Assembly: GCA_030141605.1 (NCBI GenBank)
Contig: JAQGDQ010000110.1
Location: 1 to 25,000, forward strand
Length of the DNA: 25,000 nucleotides
DNA from: Tubiluchus corallicola
Lineage: Eukaryota; Priapulida; Priapulimorpha; Priapulimorphida; Tubiluchidae
Direction: 5' to 3'
The translations under genes and the position numbers were made by a program. Below, in pieces: positions 1 to 10,632 of the stretch. Position 1 is the first letter of the stretch; each line of letters opens with the position of its first letter. The notes under the pieces were generated by a model. That model saw only the letters and a program-made list of their open reading frames with translations, ran no database searches and was not told the DNA's origin.

Positions 1-35
1 TTGTTGTTGTTGTTGTTGTTGTTGCTGTTGTTGTT
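1..35. repeat. TTG trinucleotide microsatellite, cut by window edge
   Basis: A nearly pure TTG run with one CTG interruption. It begins at or before base 1, so its full length is unknown. A short stretch at 80..120 is rich in CAA and TAG/TAA triplets and may be a decayed part of the same tract. Confidence 0.9.
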
Positions 36-120
36 CTAACATTACTTTCTTTCTTTACTCACTGCTATTTATTCTGTTGCTATTGTAGCAACGTAACAGC
101 AACAACAATAGTAGTAATAG

Positions 121-884
121 TTTTTCTCATATAATACATATTTATTTAGAAGATTTATTTATTTATTAGAAATTCAGGAGCTTTATCAATATCATTTAAA
201 AGTGTTCATGTTAAAATGAAAACCACGTTCGGTCAACCCTCGTGCAATCAAAAATGAAATATTTTTCATATTTTAAAACACAGCAGATTGATTAAGCTAA
301 AGGTATTCATAGACTTTCACTAAGTTAACAATTATTATCTCAGTAACACTGTGCATACACAAAGGTTAAGCCAACGATATGGCCTTCTTAAATGATCAGT
401 TACGTCAGCAGTGCCATATTGCCATGGCGGTTAAACTGCAAAAATGATTCAAAATATTGATTTTGGAAAAAAGTTCATTAGTGATACAATGAAGAAATGT
501 CGTCAGATAGGAACTGTAGGCTTTGTCTAAGTTTGTGTTTTTTTCATTTTAAGCCGTGTAGCAGTTTGACTGTTCACTTTGATACAAAAAATGTCTAGAC
601 ATTGTCTAGATTTTTAAGGTCAAAGGTCACTGTATCAATCCAAATTTCTAAATGTTATTCAGACGAAATGTCACGTTCAAAATTGCGCAATAGGGGTGAA
701 TAAAACTTAAAATTCCTCAGCTTGAGCTAAGAATTGCCTCTCAATAAAATGGCGACGGTGCATCAAGTTTAAAGTTTATTTGAGGACGGAATCCGCTGAT
801 TTAAAAATATTTTCTTGTTCTTTTTGTGACATGCTTTAAGACCAGTGTTGAATTCGTTATATTCATAATTAGAATTTTATGCAC
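121..884. other. Intergenic or intronic DNA, no feature recognised
   Basis: AT-rich sequence with stops in all frames. I see no exon-like segment, RNA gene or repeat shared with the rest of the window. If the minus-strand exon at 1437..1866 is real, this stretch lies downstream of it and is probably intron. Confidence 0.6.
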
Positions 885-1336
885 GTAGCTACCAGGGCCT
901 ATTTCAGCCTAGGCGAGGCCCGGGGAAATGGGGCGTGTGAGGCCCTATGGGGGAGGGGGGGGGGGGGTCGCTACCATGGTTGGCGCCCAGAAAAATTTTG
1001 AACTGCTAGCACGCTGGAGAAGCATTTTCGAAGAGAAAATATGGAGTTATACAGTTGTTAAAGGAAAGAATAATTGAAAGAAAAACTGCTTTATTCTCAA
1101 GACCAGTCCTTAATACTTGTCAATACTGGCAAACGGCGCGCGTGCGACAAGAGAGAGTGAGAGAGAGAGAAAGAGAGAGAGAGAGAGGGGGGAGAGACGG
1201 AGAGAGAGAGAAAGAGAGAGAGAGGAGGCAGTATGTTCGCATAAAGCAAAAAAATGTTACCTTGGCGCGAGGCCCCCCTGGAGGGTGAGGCCCCGGGGAA
1301 GTATCCCCCCCCCTTGAAATAGGCCCTGGTAGCTAC
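885..1336. mobile_element. Non-autonomous hAT-type DNA transposon with 8-bp target duplication
   Basis: The element proper is 893..1328 (436 bp). It begins CAGGGCCTATTTC and ends with the exact reverse complement, GAAATAGGCCCTG. Both ends are flanked by the same 8 bp, GTAGCTAC (885..892 and 1329..1336). CAGGG ends and an 8-bp duplication of the form nTnnnnAn are hallmarks of the hAT superfamily. The target happens to be a palindrome, so the inverted ends appear to run on for 21 bp. The subterminal parts are GC-rich with G and C runs and partly complementary. There is no transposase reading frame, only a GA microsatellite in the middle, so it would have depended on an enzyme supplied elsewhere. 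The intact ends and duplication suggest a fairly recent insertion. Confidence 0.87.
1150..1227. repeat. GA/AG dinucleotide microsatellite inside the hAT element
   Basis: An imperfect GA run with short AAAG and GGGG interruptions. It gives Arg/Glu-repeat open frames on the plus strand that are simple-repeat artefacts, not genes. Confidence 0.93.
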
Positions 1337-1436
1337 TAATTGTGTCCAGAATCATAAATTTAATTCCGAAATTCAAATTCAATTAATTTTTTTCACTTTG
1401 CATGCACAAAAAAGTGCTGAATTAAACTGTACTCAC

Positions 1437-1866
1437 TTCTGCCATGAACACAAGCTGTAATTCTCCGACCGTATCGTCCATACACAGTCGTACAACCTGC
1501 AGGCCTCCTGCGGTATGGCCCAGATCCAGGGTAGTCATAGTGATCGCGGTGTGGGGGGAGGGGATCACGATGATCATCGTGGTGTACTGTTTCCGACTCC
1601 CTCTCGTGGTATACTTCTCTTTCTCTGTGCACTACAGTGCCTCCCCGCCTTGGAGGATAGTCATCTTCATAATACTCGCCATCGTAATGATCGCCGTGAT
1701 CAATGTGGTCGTCGAGATATTCAATGGGAGCCGGTTCTTCTGCGATGACGCGTCCACGGCCTACACGCGGTCCAAGGCGACGCCGTGGTTTTGCATGGTG
1801 ACCACCGTGACCATGGTCTGGGCCATAGAGAGCTTCACGCACCGTTTCACTATAGATGTGAGCTAC
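1437..1866 (-). CDS. Internal exon of an unidentified His/Asp/Arg-rich protein
   Basis: Read on the minus strand, the frame opens immediately after a TTTAG acceptor (AG at 1868..1867) and stays open to a GTGAGT donor at 1436..1431. The exon is 430 bp, phase 0 in and phase 1 out, about 143 residues. A stop sits exactly at the acceptor, so the coding edge and the splice site agree. The segment is clearly richer in G+C than its flanks. The product starts with a Gly/His-rich part (GPDHGHGGHH), then a basic stretch, an acidic Asp/Tyr/His stretch (DHIDHGDHYDGEYYEDDY), a charged HRERE/HERESE region, and ends with a compact GCTTVYGRYGRRITACVHG segment holding two cysteines. Such composition occurs in secreted, matrix or metal-binding proteins, but I do not recognise a family and assign no function. 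The opposite strand is also open with a hydrophobic product; composition and splice sites favour minus. Other exons were not found. Confidence 0.6.
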
Positions 1867-1905
1867 CTAAATGATAATTAACATGACAAAATATCAGTTA
1901 TGTAG

Positions 1906-2530
1906 TTAAAGGAAGACAGGATGATTTTTCATATACTACCCCATTTTCCAGTCCGATAAAGTTATACATTTTAACATAATTAATACAGCAAAAGCGTCTC
2001 TGATAATTAAATAATAGATTAAAAACTAAATCAACGACGAGCAAGCCCAACTATTGCTGACATCACAAACTAACATAGTTTTCTACAGCAAAAATATTCC
2101 ACGAGCGTGTTACACGTCTTGGCGAAAGTGAAAATTGAAGTACCGTGTTACTGTAAGAAATTCAGCATGCTGTACTAAAACTTGGCAAATTTTAAGATGA
2201 AAATTCAAATTTCAAATTTACCGCTGCGCTCACGCATGAGCTGTCGAACGTGTTCAGTACGTCACAAGCTAACACATCTGAAATGACAGGTACAGCGCCT
2301 GTTTTTGTGCAATGCGTTTCCGAAATGCAGGCGCTAGTGCCCGTCTAACTAGTGAATGGCGAACAGCATGTAACACCGAAGAACTAGTGGCGCGAAGGCG
2401 AAATTGTGTTTGTGTGGTAATAATTCTTTTGCGTAAGTCATTTTTGAAAAAATAGTATGTTTCCTTTCAATATTTTAAAGAGTAGATTGTTTTGACTTAC
2501 AGTTCAACATTGGGTCCGGTTTTGCTTTAA
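1906..2530. mobile_element. piggyBac-like MITE, copy 1 (TTAA ends)
   Basis: About 625 bp bounded by TTAA at 1906..1909 and 2527..2530. Inside the TTAAs the ends are imperfect inverted repeats: AGGAAGACAGGA on the left against AGCAAAACCGGA read inward from the right (9 of 12 match). A copy of the same length class lies at 21118..21733, and similarity begins and stops at the same boundaries in both, which supports these as true ends. TTAA duplication is the signature of the piggyBac superfamily. There is no transposase frame. The element lies directly upstream of the minus-strand exon, so it would sit in its intron. Confidence 0.68.
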
Positions 2531-2830
2531 TATAAAATTTAGAAGCCTCGCTTTCGTCGTAAAAATTTGTACTAATTTTAATAATCGATCATGCTTTTCG
2601 TACGATTACACACCTGTTCTTAAGTAAGAAAATATTATCACAGGGGGCAGCTAAGTCGTGTTTAATTACACTTGGCTGAGTCGAATTACGTAAGAGAGCG
2701 ATTTTTTGTACTTTGTCTTTATAAACTTTATGTCATATGAATTTTTTTTAAATTTGTTCTAATTCATCCATTTTTCAAGTAGAATAAAACAGAATAAAAC
2801 TTAGACATTAAAAATATCGAATCTGATGAT

Positions 2831-2998
2831 TATCGTCGTCGTCGTCATCATCATAATCATCATCCACCTCCAGACCTCCGCCTCCTCCTCTTACTCCTCC
2901 TCCTCCTCCTCCTCCTCTTCATCATCATCATCATCATCATCAACATCATCATCAACATCATTCACCTCCTAGACCTCCGCCTCCTCCTCCTTATCGTG

Positions 2999-3046
<48 letters not shown>

Positions 3047-3163
3047 TTCTTCTTCTTCTTCTTCTTCTTCTTCTTCTTCATCATCATCATCCTCCTCCAC
3101 CTCCTAGACGTCCTCCTCCTCCTCCTAATAGTCGTCGTCATCATCATCATCATCATCATCATC
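2831..3163. repeat. Compound CAT/CCT/CTT trinucleotide microsatellite
   Basis: About 330 bp of pyrimidine-rich triplets: CAT blocks, CCT blocks and a CTT block in succession, with short GTCGTC and CACCTC interruptions. The block order CAT-CCT-CAT occurs more than once, which suggests internal duplication. Poly-Met, poly-Ile and poly-Lys frames here are artefacts of the repeat. Confidence 0.95.
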
Positions 3164-3944
3164 AGCTCAGTAGCGTGTCATTGTTAAAACATGTCAAAAC
3201 GAGAAAGGAAGATCTTATTTGCAACGCGCTACCCGAAGTGGTTCCCGTTCCGGGTTGTCATTTTACTTCTACTAAAACTTCATTTTAAGCTTCCACTAAA
3301 TCATACCTGCAAGATCGTCAATGCTAGAAAGAGCAGCTGCATGGCAGAACGAAGTTCTCGATTAAAATCACTTGTTAATATTCCAAAAATATCCTAGGAA
3401 AAACTTCACGCTTTGCCCCTTTTCAAAAATTTGTAAGCCAAGAAAATACGACAACTCCAACAGTTCACAATAGCTTCGTCCACAGAGAGTTTGCTACACT
3501 AGACGTTGTCAATTTCAATTTCACTTAAATTTCGTGTGTCGCGCAGTCCGGATTTCGGGTCAGTCCGGTTGAAGCGGTGCGTCACAATTTTGTTACTATC
3601 CTGACCTTGAGCTGCTGACTCGTCTCGCATTCTTACCCCCGTCTTACCCGTCAGCGTTTTGACTCGGAATGGCAAAGGTTACGTTTGTCAATAACAGAGG
3701 TTCTCTAATTACCATCCACTATCCTTGACTTGCTTAATTATCTTATGTTATCGTTTTAGAAATAGCGTGCTTACTACGTCGTAAATTTACGACTTTACGA
3801 TTGTTAATCGCCTTTGCGCGGTTTTTGTCAAGGGAGATGAAAATCATGAATGAAGGAGGAGGCATGAATGGAGTTAATCTGACGGCTGAGCGTTGGTGTT
3901 CGTAACCTCGATGTTCAAGAGGTCAATTTTACTCGCATTTTAAT
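3164..3944. other. No feature recognised
   Basis: Unique-looking sequence. It is slightly richer in G+C around 3220..3260 and 3540..3660 but has no exon with credible splice sites. A 68-residue frame at 3191..3397 has no recognisable motif. Confidence 0.55.
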
Positions 3945-4229
3945 ATGATCTATATATATAGTTTAATATATATAATCTTTATTTAAAGTCGGCTTTTGGA
4001 TCAACAATTAACATTAGCTCAAAGAGCTATTATCGCAGACTGTAAATAACAACCTACAACTACATAACAGAGACTATGATTACCCCACTTTTACCCTAAA
4101 TACCACGCGTCAGGCAGAGCAACAGCAGGTACCGTTTTTAAAGTCTTTCGTATGATCCGGCCGCTGGTTCGAACTCACGACCTCCCAGACGGAAAGCAGA
4201 CGCATTACCACTAGACTAAACCGTCTGGT
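3945..4229 (-). mobile_element. tRNA-derived SINE with LINE-like 3' tail
   Basis: On the minus strand the 5' part has RNA polymerase III promoter boxes at tRNA spacing: A box TAGTCTAGTGG (4218..4208) and B box GAGTTCGAACC (4176..4166). After the tRNA-like head comes a central region that includes GATCATACGAAAGACTTTAA and a CTGCCTGACGCGTGG stretch. The 3' end reads GACTTTAAATAAAGATT followed by a TA-rich tail (about 3945..3968). The total is about 270..285 bp. Head, body and AATAAAGATT plus simple-repeat tail is the normal SINE plan, with the tail thought to be recognised by a partner LINE. The central part looks like the conserved core described for widespread invertebrate SINE superfamilies, but I could not align it. 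No clear target-site duplication was seen. Confidence 0.85.
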
Positions 4230-4439
4230 CTAAAAGGATGTACATGTTCTTTAGCAAAGCTGAGATTTTTTAAAAAAAGTAATTGTTTTGCATTACTTTT
4301 TATGAAGGAAAAATTTATCTATCTTTATTTCTTAATTATAACGTCATTTTTTGAACACTAATGTATAGTTAAGTTACACAAGTGGTTCAGTTAAAATAAA
4401 TTAGTAGACTAGTAATAAAAACAAAAATAAATATTAAAT
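4230..4439. other. Short AT-rich spacer, no feature recognised
   Basis: AT-rich spacer between the SINE and the CAA/CAG microsatellite, with no exon, RNA gene or repeat that I can identify. Confidence 0.5.
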
Positions 4440-4469
4440 ACAACAACAACAACAACAGCAACAGCAACA

Positions 4470-4506
<37 letters not shown>

Positions 4507-4512
4507 CAACAG

Positions 4513-4553
<41 letters not shown>

Positions 4554-4572
4554 GCAGCAGCAGCAACAGCAA

Positions 4573-4604
<32 letters not shown>

Positions 4605-4715
4605 ACAACAACAGCAACAACAACAACAACAACAACAACAGCAACAGCAACAGTAACAACAACAACAAGAGCAACAGCAACAACAACAACAACAACAACA
4701 ACAACAAGAACAACA
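4440..4715. repeat. Interrupted CAA/CAG trinucleotide microsatellite
   Basis: About 275 bp of CAA and CAG triplets, with a pure nine-unit CAG run at 4474..4500 and many CAA interruptions. Single TAA and GAG/GAA variants occur near 4655..4710. Mixed CAA/CAG can encode polyglutamine, but no coding sequence flanks the tract and stops lie close on both sides, so it is best treated as non-coding. All three minus frames give long Leu, Val/Ala or Cys homopolymers, as expected for a pure triplet repeat. Confidence 0.95.
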
Positions 4716-6824
4716 AGCACGGATATTATTTACATACAAGAAGACAAAACAATTAGCTCAAAAAGACACCACATACTCTAACATTTCTCTCAAATGATGC
4801 CTTGATAAAATTTTTAAAATTCCTGTTTTCAATACAACTTATACAATCGTTTGCTGAGTTTATTGTCGCTAGCTGCCTGGAACTGAACTCGCATCCTTTT
4901 ACAATTTTACGAGATAAGACATGAACATTTCTAAATACATCTTCTAGGGTAATATTATTTTCTATAACAATTTTTTTACAACTTGAAACTCATTATTGAG
5001 TTTACTTCATATAACGCATGTGCGGCTATAAAGTTAATTGTCGAGTTTCTACTATTTTTACATGTTACATGGAATTTAGGAAACCGTTTTAGTTTATAAA
5101 AAATCAATAAAGTCAATAAAAGGAAAAAATTATCTGTAATTATGTTTGAGGATTTAGGTGCAATTTGTTGATGATATCATTCGACAGATGGCGACACAAA
5201 ACAATCCTAACGGTAGCAACTTTGCGAAAACGTTCCACGAAATTTGTTGATGACAGACATCGATAGATGATGATGGCTCAGCCCATCAAAGCCCTCAGTC
5301 TCAATTAGGGACAAATTAGGAACGACGGGGACAATTCAGACATAACGAAATTAGCACACTGCGAGGAAATATGCGTATTTTTGATTACTGGTGGTGAGTA
5401 TGTGTATTTGAAACCTGGTGGACAAAAAACCTATCATGTGTTACTCAGAGAAAATGCTAAGTTCTTCCTGACCGTAATAATACACCCATGGGAAGCTATT
5501 TCCGGTTTCTAGCTTCAAATCCTAGAACTGATATAAGTCATAAATCATATATTTTACATTTACACATTTACAATAGTCTCATCTACAATATATAGTGAAA
5601 GGGCCTACAATGAACATAATACAAATAAGAAATACTGCACAGGAAAAGCCTCAAACACTGTACACCTATATACGAAGGTAAATGTGTTGCGGGCAATCAA
5701 AAAGCAGGGCTTGTTAGATTGTCCCACACAGCGAAAGAAAAAAAAGTAATGGAAATAATCTGAAAATTTGAAGTGAATCGTGTGATAAAGAAAACATTAG
5801 TGCTTAAAATGGAATGATGTAAGGAATGAAGCTCATATATGAGATGATATAAAAGATAGAATGGCTATTATTTGTTAATATATCGAATCAGATATATAGA
5901 TATTCTAGAATCACGCAGACAGGCTATTCGTTCCTCGCTACCAACTAGGAGGAATGCCTATTTAGCCATGAAAAAGTTGAATTAAAAAGATTTCACAAAC
6001 GTTAACTAGATGTCGCTAGCCTCCACCCTCTGTTAACTTCATTTAATTTCATACGTTTAATTTATTAACACGTTTAATTTCATAAAAATTTAACAGCTGT
6101 TGACACTGTCTGCGAACTACCAAAATAATGCTTCTTAGAGCTGTAACTTCACAAGGCCTATTCAATTCAGTCAGTCGTGAAGCTCATGATTTCTTTATCT
6201 TATTTTTTATTATTTCTTAATTATGATAATTAGTCATATTATTACATTCTCTTGTTAAAACATTAAAAATTCCACACAAGAAATTTCAGCTATAAAATGA
6301 GTCTATTTCTTTATATACAGTCTAAACTTTCATCCTTGAACTAGTATGCATAACATTTACCTTCATTGAATTGCTGGCTTCCTTTTACTTCATGGAAAAA
6401 ACTTACCTGGGCAGTTGGCTTTCAGAGATCACTGAGTAAGCATGTGACTTAAACTGAGAGAGCAATGTATAGTGTTGTTAAAGATTTATATAAATAAAGC
6501 TCACCTGTATTTTACTTGAATTCTATCTTTATTCTGATGTCTTAGCAATTACCTTCACAACTTCTTCATACAGTCAGGCGATAGTTATTTAAATTAGTCT
6601 ACAAGGTCCTAAGAAAATTCTTCATCGTCGGAATTCTTGTATCTCCTAGTAGATCAGCGGGGCAGGTTTTGAGAAGCTGCTGCTAGGGCTGCTAGAAAAA
6701 CAAAAACACAATCCCGTATTGCCCCGTCAGTAGCTTAATTTGTTTAGATAATGACTTAAGTAAATCTCGTGCTGAGTTTAGTTGGACTCACTTTACCGGC
6801 AGTTGTGACGAAGAGCACGGTTAG
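4716..6824. other. Long non-coding stretch, little recognisable
   Basis: About 2.1 kb of AT-rich DNA with no exon-like frame. A short phrase around AATTTGTTGATGA recurs at 5163 and 5241, each followed by a near-match to a GACAGATGG / CGATAGATG phrase, a likely small local duplication. An imperfect hairpin is possible at 5929..5960. No RNA gene or transposon end was identified. Confidence 0.5.
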
Positions 6825-7102
6825 TATCTGTGCACATCCGCTAGGAGAAAATAGTGCGGCACGTAAAGGTCATTCTTCCATTCATGTAAAGGACGGAAAC
6901 TTGGCATCAGTACAGGAACTAGACAGCGTAAATATTTCAAGATGTCAATTTGCCTTTTGTGAATTTTGTCGCAGAAGTGCATTCTCGGCCCAATCTGGCA
7001 GTGATGCGTCAAAGCTTATAGTAAGTCGCGACTCGGAAGGCAGTTGATCATATTGAGTGTTTTTACAAAGCTTTAATTCTAATTTTCCTTTTCGACGTTG
7101 AC
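6825..7102 (+). repeat. Long inverted repeat A, left arm
   Basis: About 278 bp matching, on the opposite strand, 7972..8257. Similarity begins at TATCTGTGCACATCC and stops sharply at GACGTTGAC. Long identical blocks include TGTAAAGGACGGAAACTTGG. Both arms can be read as short open frames on either strand, but small indels break any shared frame, so I treat the unit as a non-coding repeat. Confidence 0.88.
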
Positions 7103-7268
7103 CAAAAACGTTTTTTTAATCCTATTGACAAAATACAGTAATTTCAAATTTTACTTAGTTAGTGACGTGTGCGCTACGCATGCGCTGATAATTTTTTGAA
7201 ACTTTACTTATTGTTATCTAAACTTGTTTCAAACGATCTACCATCAAAACGGCTGCGCCTAACGGTCA
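7102..7268 (+). repeat. Long inverted repeat B, left arm
   Basis: About 165 bp starting at CCAAAAACG and ending at GCCTAACGGTCA. It matches the reverse complement of 9396..9558 at roughly 80 percent by eye. It begins at the base where arm A stops. The arms could be terminal inverted repeats of a 2.46 kb element (7102..9558), but no target duplication is visible. Confidence 0.8.
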
Positions 7269-7971
7269 TTGCAAGAGTTTAAATTTACATGTTTTATACA
7301 GCGTTACTGCCGACGCAAGGCTTATATGCAAAAAGGCAGTATGTAAATGGTATAAAATTTCAAGACGAATTTTTTAAGCTTTATGTAAGTTGAATGTTTT
7401 CTTGTGCTTTAACATTTTGATGCGCACGAGTTCTTCACTTGCAATCTCAGTACCAACTCACTTGCGCCTAGTCGAATTTTGACTTGAATCCGGATCAGAC
7501 GTTGTTTAACCTTTGCAGTAAATCATTTTCGTGAAAAGTCTATTTCTGGAAAGATATTTCTCTTTTTATAACAGTTGTGAAGTGGGCGAAATCACGAAAA
7601 ATGTTGCAATTTTGCTAATTTGTTAGCAACGTTGAGCTATTTGCATCCATTATTATTGCAGGGTCCTTTAGTTGTGTCCGTATTGCCCTAGTTTTTCTTT
7701 GATGTAAGCTTACTACGAACTGCTGTCGTTAACCTAAGTGGTTTCAAGTAGTCCTCTATGTTATTATTTTGCCATGACGTAGCTATGATGGCGCCACAGC
7801 AATAACCGTGGTTATTTTTTCTACTACTGCACTACTAATATTTATAAGCAGACATTACAGTTTCTTCATGAATTTTATTAGCAACAAAAACATTATAGGC
7901 ATTATAGGCTTCGCTTGAAATTTGCACAAAGATCATATACGCTAGAAATTGGACGTCTGTTAACTACGTTA
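7269..7971. other. Spacer inside the inverted repeats, no feature recognised
   Basis: Unique AT-rich sequence between the A arms. No transposase-like frame is present. The phrase CATTATAGGC is doubled in tandem near 7890..7910. Confidence 0.5.
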
Positions 7972-8257
7972 GTCAACGTCAAAAAGGAAAATTAGAATTA
8001 AAGCTTTGTAAAAATACTCAATATGATCAACTGCCTTTCGAGTCCCGACAACTTACTTACTATAAGTTTTGACGCATCACTGCCAGATTGCGCCAAGAAT
8101 GCACTTCTGCGACAAAATTCACAAAAGGCAAATTGAAATCTTGTAATATTTACGCGCGTACTGATCGTGTACTGATGCCAAGTTTCCGTCCTTTACATGA
8201 ATGTCAAAAATGACGTTTTCGTGCCGCACTATTTCTCCAAGCGGATGTGCACAGATA
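7972..8257 (-). repeat. Long inverted repeat A, right arm
   Basis: Reverse complement of 6825..7102 with small indels and point changes. Its inner edge is GTCAACGTC and its outer edge GATGTGCACAGATA. Beyond the outer edge the two copies share no further sequence. Confidence 0.88.
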
Positions 8258-9395
8258 AGTGGATTGTAAATCCACCGTAACAAGTAAAATTTGGAAAAGT
8301 TCATCAGGGAATTGTCCATTTATAAACGTGACACTGACACCTATGGAAGGCTTAGAATCCAATATATTCATGTAATGCAACTTTGTGTATAACCTGCGTT
8401 GCTATCACTTTCAAACTTAATGCCTAACAGAGTCATTTATTTGTTTAAACAGGCAGATTTATTTAAAGTTCATTTTTGAAGGAACCCTATTTCGCTCTTA
8501 AATGATTATATATACATGAAATGGATAAAAAACACCAGTTTAACGTGTTGATAAAAAATTTCTTTATTCTGAAATACAATTATTAACATTTAATTTAATT
8601 TGCATTGAATAGAAGAAAATTAGTTGCATGATTAAATGTATTGCTGTAACTAAGTACCGATATAAAAATTATGTAAACTATATTGAAATTAATTAACAAT
8701 AACTTACGTTGTTAGAGCCTTTAACAGTTACAAAGACAGGAATGAGAACTTCAAGTAGCCTTAAGAACAACAATGTCACAACAATAAATTCGTAAGAAAT
8801 TCACAGTCATAATGCTCATCACAGTCAGAAAAATAGAGCAATGGCGGAGAGAACCAAAAGACAGTAACAGCTATAGCTCACGAAGGGCCAAAATGCTAAT
8901 GTATGAAGGATATTAGGTGCTTCAATTTTAAAAGAGTGACTACTGTAAAAAGCTAAATGCCCACTAAATCAACAAACAGGTGGCAGCACCCTGGCGGTAA
9001 TTGAAAACTAAATTAAATCCAAAAAAGGGCCTATGCACCCACTACAACACAGTTGAGGCGTTTTATTTAAATATTATGTGACAATCAACAATATGGCGGC
9101 AGCTAGGTAGTTTCTTACATGTAACTTATTTTGATCAAAGATTACATGTCACGCAGTGACTAAGCTGGTTTAAGTAAGCTTTGCTTCTGTTCTCAGAATC
9201 GGATCTGCCACTGTGGAAACAAAGCCACGGTAATCGAATTGTCTTGTTCTGCTGAGTATAAACTATTAGTGCACATGGTAGGAATCCAGAATGAACCCAC
9301 GTGTTCTTTTTTAGATTGTGATTAGTCTAATCTCACCTGAAAAGCCACTGAACCCTAACCTATATTACAAAACTTGAGAATTTAAACTCCCACGT
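8258..9395. other. Non-coding stretch inside inverted repeat B
   Basis: About 1.1 kb with stops in every frame and no transposase motif. If the B arms are transposon termini, this is internal sequence of a non-autonomous or decayed element. No RNA gene was seen. Confidence 0.5.
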
Positions 9396-9558
9396 TGACC
9401 GCTAGGCGCAGCCATTTTGATGGCAGGTCATTTGAAACAAGTTTAGATAACATTGAGTAAAGTTTGAAAAACAGAGCATTCGTGGCACACATGTTACTAA
9501 GTAAGTAAAATTTTAAATTACTGCATCTTGTCGATAAGATTAAAAATACGTTTTTTGG
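9396..9558 (-). repeat. Long inverted repeat B, right arm
   Basis: Reverse complement of 7102..7268. It ends at CGTTTTTTGG, the mirror of the left-arm start, and is followed by unique sequence. Confidence 0.8.
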
Positions 9559-10632
9559 TTAGTGAGTGGCGGCACCCTGGAGGGTGAGTCAGCGACATTT
9601 TACCAATTGGCACGAACATTTTAAATTATTATTTCTAGTTACATAACTCTTTTCAGCAGGTAAGCGAAATGCTAAGTAATATAAATTTGCAGTTTTTTTG
9701 GGACATAATTTAACATCGCCTTTCTTCCCCTGATTTACGTTGTGCGTATATGACGTCATATAATGGCGCCTTCGGAACAGCATTGCGGGATATTTAAAAT
9801 GAAGACAAACAAAAATTCCTTTTAACACGAATACGATATATGCATGAAATTGCTATAACGTAATATAATTTTTTAAGGAGATATTTCTGAAATCTACTTC
9901 AGGTACCACCTTTCTTACACTTTCACGCTTTAAGTTGCTTAAAATAAATTTACGTCAAAAGAGGCAATTAAACTAACAAGCTTGCCAACTTTGCAGTTAT
10001 TAAGCACAACGTCAGGACATTAGGGACTAATAACCACATCGAAATTAAAGAAGATTTCGCGGTAATAAAATCTTAGTAAACTGCAGAAATAGGGGAACTA
10101 TATATGCGAGTGTGTATGTATTCATCCGCGTTTCATTAGCTGATATCAGTCCTGAAGCCATAACATACGAAGGTAGAAAATGTGTTAAAATGATCAATTT
10201 GGTCTTGTATATGTACTGAGAAAATCTTGAACTTGGTGCAGTTCGTGCAAATGGCTTCCTAGGACCTGAACAATGATAGAAACGCTATGCAGTCAAGTGG
10301 CAGTATGGCTTCAATAAGGAGGGCGAACACAAAAACTCAGCGAAGGGAAAATAGATAAATTCTTGTTTGTTTTCTTTGGAAAAGCGAAGGCGATGGGGAA
10401 GCTGATAATTACCCCAACTCAAAGTTCCATTTTGTCAGTTGACTGTTGCCATTCGCAACAGGATAAACGCGTCTACATTTTCACGGCAAAATGAGATAAA
10501 ACCGGTTTATTGCCTTTAACATTTTTATTGCAGTTGGCCATTTGTTTCTGCCATTAAAACACAGTTGAGACTGACTTTAAACTGCTACATGTTACAAGGA
10601 TAGGGATTTTCGTTTAACACGACCTCTCCATA
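9559..10632. other. No feature recognised
   Basis: Unique AT-rich sequence. A minus-strand frame at 9828..9589 (79 residues) is open but shows no motif, no codon bias and no splice context that I can defend. Confidence 0.5.

Noticed and set aside
1444-1881. Hydrophobic plus-strand frame of 145 residues opposite the His/Asp-rich exon
   Set aside because: GAT/CAT-rich coding sequence gives Ile/Val-rich antisense. Splice sites and phase fit the minus strand.
4150-4229. Functional tRNA gene on the minus strand
   Set aside because: A and B boxes are present, but the cloverleaf is imperfect and the sequence continues into a SINE body and AATAAAGATT tail.
4387-4739. Long poly-Leu, Val/Ala and poly-Cys frames, and a possible polyglutamine gene
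   Set aside because: They are the frames of one CAA/CAG microsatellite. No non-repetitive coding sequence or splice sites flank it.
6769-7047. 92-residue frame with a counterpart in the inverted arm
   Set aside because: The two copies differ by indels that shift the frame, and the similarity follows the repeat edges rather than any coding edge.
9589-9828. 79-residue minus-strand frame
   Set aside because: No motif, no start or splice context and no composition change relative to its flanks.
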